Positions 57,795 to 64,000 of a DNA stretch of 64,000 nt are shown here, piece after piece (the stretch's first letter is position 1; each line of letters opens with the position of its first letter). This stretch comes from Anastrepha obliqua (Eukaryota > Arthropoda > Insecta > Diptera > Tephritidae), in assembly GCF_027943255.1 (NCBI RefSeq), contig NC_072894.1, positions 129,199,601 to 129,263,600 of the forward strand, written 5' to 3'. Below the pieces are notes generated by a model, which saw only the letters and a list, made by a program, of their open reading frames with translations, was not told where the DNA came from and did no database searches. The translations under genes and the position numbers were made by a program.

Positions 57795-60095
57795 TTATTT
57801 GTGCTTCATGTACATGGTAACAATTTTGTCCAGTATACTCTCCACGGATTGCTGCTCTTGACGAAATGTTTCCATCGCCTTTGTAGGCACAATCCAATTG
57901 AGAAACTCTTCAACATTCTTGCGCATGCGTTCGATTGCCGACAGCGTCTGATCCTCGCAAGCCTTTCGATTGGCCAACTTGAGTGATGCCACCACAACAT
58001 TGTCGATCAGACGCTTCTCATAGCCTAATTGCTGCAATTTCTGCGGCGATGAAATCTTCTTCAACAGCAACGCCATGAGGAAACGTAAATGCGAGAGTGT
58101 TTGTAGGTCATTATTTTTGGCATTCTGTTGCTCCACATCAATGTTGCAGCTACCACATTGTTGCATATGCGCCTGAAGTTCCGCTTTGACCTTAAAGAAC
58201 TGTTGACAACCCTCGCACATATATGGATTGGTTTGCTTATGAATTTTCTTCATGTGCGTCTTGAAGTGTGCCAGCTGTGAGAAAGCGACCACGTCCTTGC
58301 ACAGCAAGCACTGGAACGGTTTCTCACCTGTGTGCTTGCGTATGTGCAGCTTCAGTACGCTTGAGTAAGCGTAAGTTTGCCAACAAATCTGGAAAAGAGC
58401 ATATATGAGATTAAGTGTGATAGATAAGCGAAAATCAGGCTGTAATTGGTGCTCTTGTATGTATGTAAATATTTTGTTGTTGTAGCAGCATAAACATTCC
58501 CCATACATATATGGGCAATGCTGCTGATGTGACAGTCCTTGGCCGGATATAAATCCGGGTCGTTCCGGTAACGTAGAACCGACTGTCATGGGAACGAAAT
58601 ATTTTGTTCGCGTTCGCTGCTTAAGTCTTTTTATTTATTTTATTTTATATTATTAGCATTCCACTCACCCGGCACTGGTACGGCCGCTCGCCAGTATGCA
58701 TGCGCATGTGCACATTGTACTGGGATTTCTGCATAAAGTACGCCTTGCACACTTCGCAGACATGTGTCTTGACATTCGTGTGCAACTTCATGTGCTTGGC
58801 CAGGGCTTCATCCTCGATGGTCTTCTTGCAGATCTCGCAATCGAACTGGCCCAACTTGTAGTGCAGTTTGTTGATGTGCGCTCTGAGTACTGGCTCATTG
58901 GGGAAGTGTTCCTTGCATATCTCGCAATAGTGATCAGGCCCGTTTTCATGGCGCTCCATGTGCGCGCGCAAATTAGAAGGCGTGGAGAAAGCAGTGGAGC
59001 ATTTCTCGCAGATATACTGCTTGGCGCTAGCTTTGTGATGGCTAATGATGTGTTGTTGTAACTGCAGAAAGAGAATTGAGAAAGAGAGAGAGAGCGTGAG
59101 AAGAAATTGATATTTTATCAGGCGCACAAATATTACACAGACTTTTTGATACATACATGACCGCCACGAGCGAAGCGCTTCTCACATTGTGTGCACGCGT
59201 ATGGCTTCTCGCCGGAGTGCAGTCGCATATGCAGCCGCAAGCGGCCCTTCAACGCGAACATTTTCGGGCATTGCGGACACGAGAACTGCCGATGACTCTC
59301 GTGTGCGGAAGTGATGTGATTCCTGAGATTGACCGCCTGCCTGTAGCACTTGCCGCATTGCTCGCATTTGTATGGACGTTCGTCCGAATGGATGAGCATG
59401 TGACGCCTCAAATCGTTTTTGCCGCGAAATTGCTTGGAGCAAACATGGCAAATGTATAATTGACGTGTGCGTTTATTGGCTAAGGTGGCTGGCAATGGTG
59501 TGGCCACGGAAGCTAAGTCTCCGGTTGAGAGCGCGGAATCGCATGCTGAATGCGTTATATCCGATAAATCGGCGGCTGATTGTGTGGCATCGGTTTCAGA
59601 GTATGCAGAATCGGCGATCGAAATGGACTTCTCTGAAGACGCCGCAGCCGGGGTTACAGGTTTTTCTATATCCTCTGTTGAATTGACAATTGCGACTGTT
59701 ATGCTAGCTGCTGAATCGACAGCATGCGCTAAATCGGCGCCCTCCTGGTGCGCCTGCACATCCAAGCCCGCCAGTTGTTTGGCTGATATGACTGAATTAC
59801 TTCCGGGTGCCGCTGCATTGTTTTCGCTTGTCACTGAATGACCGATTTTCTGCTTCTTCCGCTTTGGAGACTTTGCACATGCCACTTGTTTGCTTCTGCA
59901 CGCCCTCTTTGTTACTTTTACATCACTAACACGACGCCGCAGCAGCTTCTTCGTGGTAGCGGCCGATGACTGTTGTGTCTCACCACCGTCGCAGAGCTCT
60001 GCGCACGCGGCAGGCGGCGAGGACAGCGAAATGCCGCTGTCGGTGTGCACAGACCCGACATCTTCTTTGGAGACAGAGCGACGACTGTGCATCAT
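57795..60095 (-). CDS. C2H2 zinc-finger protein, three exons, 641 residues
   Basis: Exons on the minus strand are 60095-59157, 59061-58669 and 58388-57795. Both junctions fall between codons, and both introns are GT-AG. The product is probably a nuclear DNA-binding regulator. Residues 1-210 are acidic, Ser/Ala-rich and disordered-looking, with a basic KSPKRKKQK patch near 75-83 that could be a nuclear signal. About eleven fingers follow: roughly 214-236, 242-265, 271-293, 299-321, 329-351, 357-380, 386-407, 413-435, 441-463, 469-494 and a degenerate one at 500-525. Linkers include SGEKP, TGERP and TGEKP. Fingers 7 and 10 have unusual spacing between the Cys and His pairs. The last 115 residues are helical and Lys/Glu/Leu-rich (LSHLRFLMALLLKKI), a possible partner-binding region. 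ATG-ATG starts at 60095 with A at position -3. I do not recognise the orthologue, so no symbol is given. Confidence 0.93.
58389..58668 (-). other. Intron 2 of the zinc-finger gene (280 bases)
   Basis: Donor CGG|GTGAGT at 58668 and acceptor TTTCCAG|ATT at 58389. Splicing joins YQCR to ICWQTY and restores a perfect C-x2-C-x12-H-x3-H finger. Nearly half the intron is a double-hairpin repeat. Confidence 0.92.
58475..58596 (+). repeat. Double-hairpin repeat inside intron 2
   Basis: Same two foldbacks as at 56226: GCAGCAT/ATGCTGC enclosing CCCATA/TATGGG, then GACAGTC/GACTGTC enclosing CCGGAT/ATCCGG. It is in the antisense orientation relative to the host transcript. Confidence 0.8.
59062..59156 (-). 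other. Intron 1 of the zinc-finger gene (95 bases)
   Basis: Donor GGTCAT|GTATGT at 59156 and acceptor TTTCTGCAG|TTAC at 59062. Splicing joins RGGH to LQQHIISHH and completes finger 4 exactly, which confirms both sites. Confidence 0.93.
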
Positions 60096-62559
60096 ATTTG
60101 TTGTTGGGAAAATGTGAATTTTAGTAAAAGTGATTTGATTTCGATTTACAATTCGCTGGCAAGTAGAAGCACCAACTCCAACACCATAAGTATAAGCTTA
60201 ATTATTCTCAATGCCCGAATTTTCATACACTAATGATATTTTTTAGAAAAATAGTTAATGGTTTAATAATATGGTACATTAGGTTAAACTTAGCGATATT
60301 CTTGCAAGCACCAGCGAAATTAAGTCTCTCCTGCGCCACTTCAGACTTTCGTTAGTTCAAAAGTTTTGACTTTTTACTTTTTTTATTATTTACTTCACTG
60401 CAATCAAATACTTATTTCAAAACCAACACCAAAATATATTCAGGTATATGCCTGCATGCGATTAAATTTGTATATTTGTTTTGTTGTAGGCAACAATCGA
60501 CTTGCTGATTTATTTGCTGTACATTTCTGTTACTGTTTTTGTTTTTTATTGCTTTATGAAGAGGGTGTTTGGTGATTAGTGTTAATTTTTTATTTTCTAT
60601 TTAAATTTTTTATATTTCGCTTTACATAAGATCGTTTTGGAAATGCTGTAAAAAGAGAACAAAAGAGTGAGAGAGAGAAAGAGAAAGAGAGAGATATTGT
60701 AATTTAAGCTTTAAAATGCGTACATACAAACATTGATATGAATAAATAGGCAGCTGTGCATGACATGCGGCCGACGGCAGGCAGAAGGCAGCAGACGAAA
60801 AACCGACAGTGGCGAACTACCGCTTCGCATTGATATTGAAATCAGAACAAAGCCTCAATTTTTTGCTGGGCGCCTTTTGCCCGTTGCCCGTTGGCTGTGC
60901 CGCTGAATTAATTTGTACACATTACAATTTGTAGTAGCGCACAGCCAAACCTCCCTCGACTGCAACAACACAAAGCCTGACCACAGCACACCAGACATGC
61001 CCGATAATGATGAGCGAATACTCAACTGAATGATGAACTGAACTCAACTGAACTGAAAACACCTGAATTGTTGAATTATACAATAAATATTTCAATGCGC
61101 TGTTAGGTGAGGCGGCAGAGTTGGCAGCCAACAGCAGCGACAGCAGCGCCCACAGTTGGATTGATATGAATTGAAAAGCGAGAGTGCGACATGGAGGGGC
61201 GGGCGCGCAGTTGGAACAACAGCAACGAAAAAAAGTTACAAAAAACAACAATACATTTATAAAACCTAAACAAAAAAGCAGCTGTGTCAACAGTTGAATT
61301 GAATTTTTCGTTGTGCTGACGTTGAACTTTAAAAATTCTATGCTTTGTAATACTCAACTAAAATTAAACTACATAAAGTGAAAAAAAAATTCTAAAAACA
61401 TGGAAACAGTAACACAGCAAGCGGCGAAACGAATGCGATAACTCATTGCAAACCCAGTAAACACCACACACATACACGCACACAGATGTCGTTAATAAGC
61501 AAATGACCAGTGAGTTTGTGTGCATTGAAGTTCGTTTTCAAAGTCTTTTGTTTGCAATGCGCAAATGAGCACAGATACGTTTGATAATAAAAAACGAAGA
61601 GAAAGAATAAGACAAATACTCTTACAAGCAGTGTATAAAACAATTAAATAAATACGATAACATAGGACAACAAAATATAACAATTGAAACAAATATTTGC
61701 CCACAGCGCTGACTGTCTGTTGAAATAAAGACACATTTCTACGGCGGTGCGTTTGTAAGAGACACAGCTGATAAGCGAGAGGTTAAGCAAACGCCGACCG
61801 ACTGATAAGGCTGAGCGCTCATAGGTGTATGTTCAGCTATAAAGACCCAATGCAGACGATATCAAAATGCGAGCGCGTCTATGTGTGTGTTTATATGTAT
61901 AGGACAAACACAAACTGTGCAACAGCCGCATTGAAGTGCTTTTGAGTTAGTATTGGCCGTGTATGTGTGTGCGAGTGCGCGATAAGATAAGGCAAAACAC
62001 AAGTCAAACATAGTTGAGACACAGCAATTTAAGTGGTATAAGTTTGATTTTATGGTCGCTATAAGCAGAAAAATGTGTTGAAGGTGGTAAAGCACCCGCT
62101 CCAAATGCCTCAAATGACTCAAAAGTTTTCATTAAGTGAGTAAACAAAGTCAATTCTAAAAACAGTACATTTTATAGAGAAAAAAAAATTTCACATACAT
62201 ACACACATACATATATACATATTTATACAAATAAGTGTATATACTGAAGTAAATTCAATTGCGAAATTCTAACCTCCGCCACTGTTGGAAGTTACGGCTC
62301 GGCTGGCTTTAGAAGCTCCCCTGACCTCTCGCGATTAGCTATTGACTGGGGTGAAGAGACCCAGATAGCGAATACCCATTTTGCTAGGCTGTCGATCTGT
62401 TTTGGTTCAGGTATAGATAAGATTGAAATGTATTCAGAAGTGACCGAAAAGAACCAAAGACTTTGATTTTCTGTTGGTCATAAAAATGCAAGTTAATCTT
62501 TTTGTAGAATGTTACAATATTACAGATTCTTTCGACCCCCAAATAGAGAGACAAGAGAT
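60096..62559. other. 5' flank of the zinc-finger gene and non-coding DNA
   Basis: Promoter or 5' UTR of the zinc-finger gene must lie in the first part, but no core motif stands out. A GA-rich tract lies at 60665-60696, and ACTGAACT-type short repeats lie at about 61021-61060. No other gene was recognised. From about 62260 the DNA may be decayed retrotransposon sequence. Confidence 0.4.
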
Positions 62560-62760
62560 AATACACATCTCTATCGGCAATCAGGAAATACTTAGACTAC
62601 TAGACCTGACCTAAATATTAGTAAGGTCAACGTTTTAGGTGAGTCTTACATATGAAGGTCTCAGGGCACAGAGATATTGAGGTAAACCGCAGAGCTGATG
62701 AACTTGTAAGACAAGGCAGCACAAAATTATTCAGGATGAGTCCATATCCTATCGATTGAT
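62560..62760 (+). pseudogene. RNase H C-terminal remnant of a non-LTR retrotransposon
   Basis: The plus frame reads VSGHRDIEVNRRADELVRQG, then STKLFRMSPYPID. WVPGH-x-x-I-x-x-N-x-x-ADELA-x-x-G is the last part of a type I RNase H, with the histidine and final aspartate kept. The upstream half is not in frame. Confidence 0.65.
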
Positions 62761-63499
62761 AGAGTTCTCGTTCACCCTAACCGTTCTTACTTTTAATTAG
62801 CGCAGTAGCCCCCCTATCGATTTTTGCCGTTTTTGGGTGGTTTCGGTTAAACCAGGCTAGTCGCTTACTTTTCGTGCCAATGCGGATCGCCCAGAGAGAA
62901 TGGCGGCTTCTTTAATAGCTTTTCTAGCTCAGAGGGAGCCTTCTTTTTGCTCTGCTATCACTAGAGCAGCAGCTACAAATGGATGGTGTGAGTCGATTTT
63001 TTTCTCGAGGATTCCCACGCCCATGGAATATTAATAATTTAGGCAGATTTCAGATTGCCCTTTCTTGTGGAATGGATACATCACACTTAAATTCCAGCAG
63101 GCAAGCATACATTCGATCGACAATATCCTATGTAACTGTAAAATGATTACTCCTCACTGAACATCTCTTCCAGCAGTCAGTTAGCTTCCTCTGCTTTGCT
63201 GTTCTTTTGCAAGGCTGTGATTAAATTCGGGCAACGGAAGATCAATTACGTCGAAATCGATTTTAGCATAGCATCTTCTTCAGTTCATCCCCCTCCCCCC
63301 ATAATATAAGCACCCTGAAGGGCTTAGGAACCACGCCAGCGGATTTATTTGTACAGAATTTTTGGGCGTTTTTCCTGTAAAGCTCTTCGCACTCACACAT
63401 TTCCGTCTCTCTTTATCTGCTTCGAATAATATGGCTGTCTTCTTTTCTCAACGCCCGTTAGCGATCACATAAGGCTCGTGTTGCGCCGAGCAGCGTCTT
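62761..63499. other. Non-coding stretch
   Basis: Nothing recognisable was found. It may be part of the retrotransposon 3' region or of the following mariner. Confidence 0.35.
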
Positions 63500-64000
63500 T
63501 GTGCATCTCTTGCTGAGGCCTGGCACCGCAGACAAGTGTTGCGTACCCCGATGAAGTCAATTACGCTCATAACCGCTCAGAGCCGCGTTGATATCGCCAA
63601 ATATGATTTCCAAGCTGAATCCGACCCAGTCAAACGCATCATTACTGGAGACGAGGCGTGGGTTTATCAGTATAACACGCAATCCAGACATCAGGCGAGT
63701 GAGTGAGAACTCCGAATGAACAAAGATCATAAAAACTACGTCAAAAAAGAAAGCAATGCTCACGGTTTTCATTGGTCGTTATGAGACGTTTACGTAAGCA
63801 TTCGCCAAAAAAGAAAGGATTCGTGAAAAATCAACGTCGCACAGTGCCATCAATGTCATTTTTAACCAAAAACGAAACGAATGTTCTTCAACAGCCATCG
63901 AATTCAACAGATATGGACCCCAATTGTTTTTTTTCTATTTGATCGTTTAAAAAACTATTACATGGAGCGCCGAAAAGAAGTAATGGAAAAATCAAAGACC
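63500..64000 (+). pseudogene. mariner-like transposase remnant, cut by window end
   Basis: The plus frame gives AKYDFQAESDPVKRIITGDE, AWVYQYNTQSRHQASE (first catalytic acid), a stop, then decayed sequence. Near 63915 it shows a region like the SPDMAP-x-DFFLFDRLKK segment, with the last aspartate region altered (MDPNCFF), followed by a conserved tail to EVMEKSK. The family resembles the MLEs whose motif is TGDEAWVY. The 3' end lies outside the window. Several stops and shifts make it inactive. Confidence 0.7.

Noticed and set aside
57801..58000. Short frames overlapping exon 3
   Set aside because: Shadows of the zinc-finger gene C-terminal domain.
59157..59841. Plus-strand frames of up to 124 residues opposite the zinc-finger gene
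   Set aside because: They are antisense shadows of the strong coding bias of exon 1.

Overview
The window looks like nuclear DNA of a higher fly, most likely a tephritid fruit fly. It is AT-rich and gene-poor. It has short GT-AG introns, one intact C2H2 zinc-finger gene, and a dense set of dipteran mobile elements: at least five mariner lineages, piggyBac, P-like, hAT-like, jockey-, I/LOA- and RTE-type non-LTR remnants, and a tRNA-derived SINE. The tephritid assignment rests on my recollection of the SINE and of the hairpin repeat family, so it is inference. No bacterial operon, CRISPR array, rRNA or convincing tRNA gene was seen.

Layout: 1-16 kb is intergenic or intronic DNA with a satellite-poor copy of a Helentron/HINE-like element (1.3-3.5 kb), a nearly intact mauritiana-type mariner (4.2-5.5 kb), a 360-bp deletion derivative of a Tc1/mariner element (8.9-9.2 kb) and a decayed mariner (11.3-12.6 kb). 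16-30 kb holds a mellifera-type mariner, non-LTR fragments, a mariner split by a 632-bp hAT-like MITE (23.0-24.9 kb), a SINE and one candidate membrane-anchor exon near 27.2 kb. 32-37.3 kb holds two more copies of the Helentron/HINE-like element. The second carries a 257-bp dimeric tandem array followed by about 800 bp of a pentanucleotide satellite. 41-46 kb holds a TTAA-flanked MITE and a large but broken endonuclease/RT retrotransposon.

48-54.3 kb is a transposon graveyard with mariner, Tc1-like and Mutator-like fragments and a three-layer nest: a P-element-like gene interrupted by a piggyBac, which is interrupted by a 5'-truncated jockey element, with clean target-site duplications at the last two layers. 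55.6-58.6 kb carries copies of a small structured repeat with two adjacent hairpins. 57.8-60.1 kb is the only confident host gene: a three-exon, 641-residue C2H2 zinc-finger protein on the minus strand, with both introns inside finger motifs. 60.1-64 kb is mostly non-coding, ending in an RNase H remnant and a mariner remnant cut by the window edge.

The main novelty candidate is the three-copy element family at 1.3, 32.5 and 34.6 kb. It has short inverted repeats at both ends, a 3' hairpin and internal repeats that differ in number between copies, which resembles the non-autonomous Helentron (HINE) plan.
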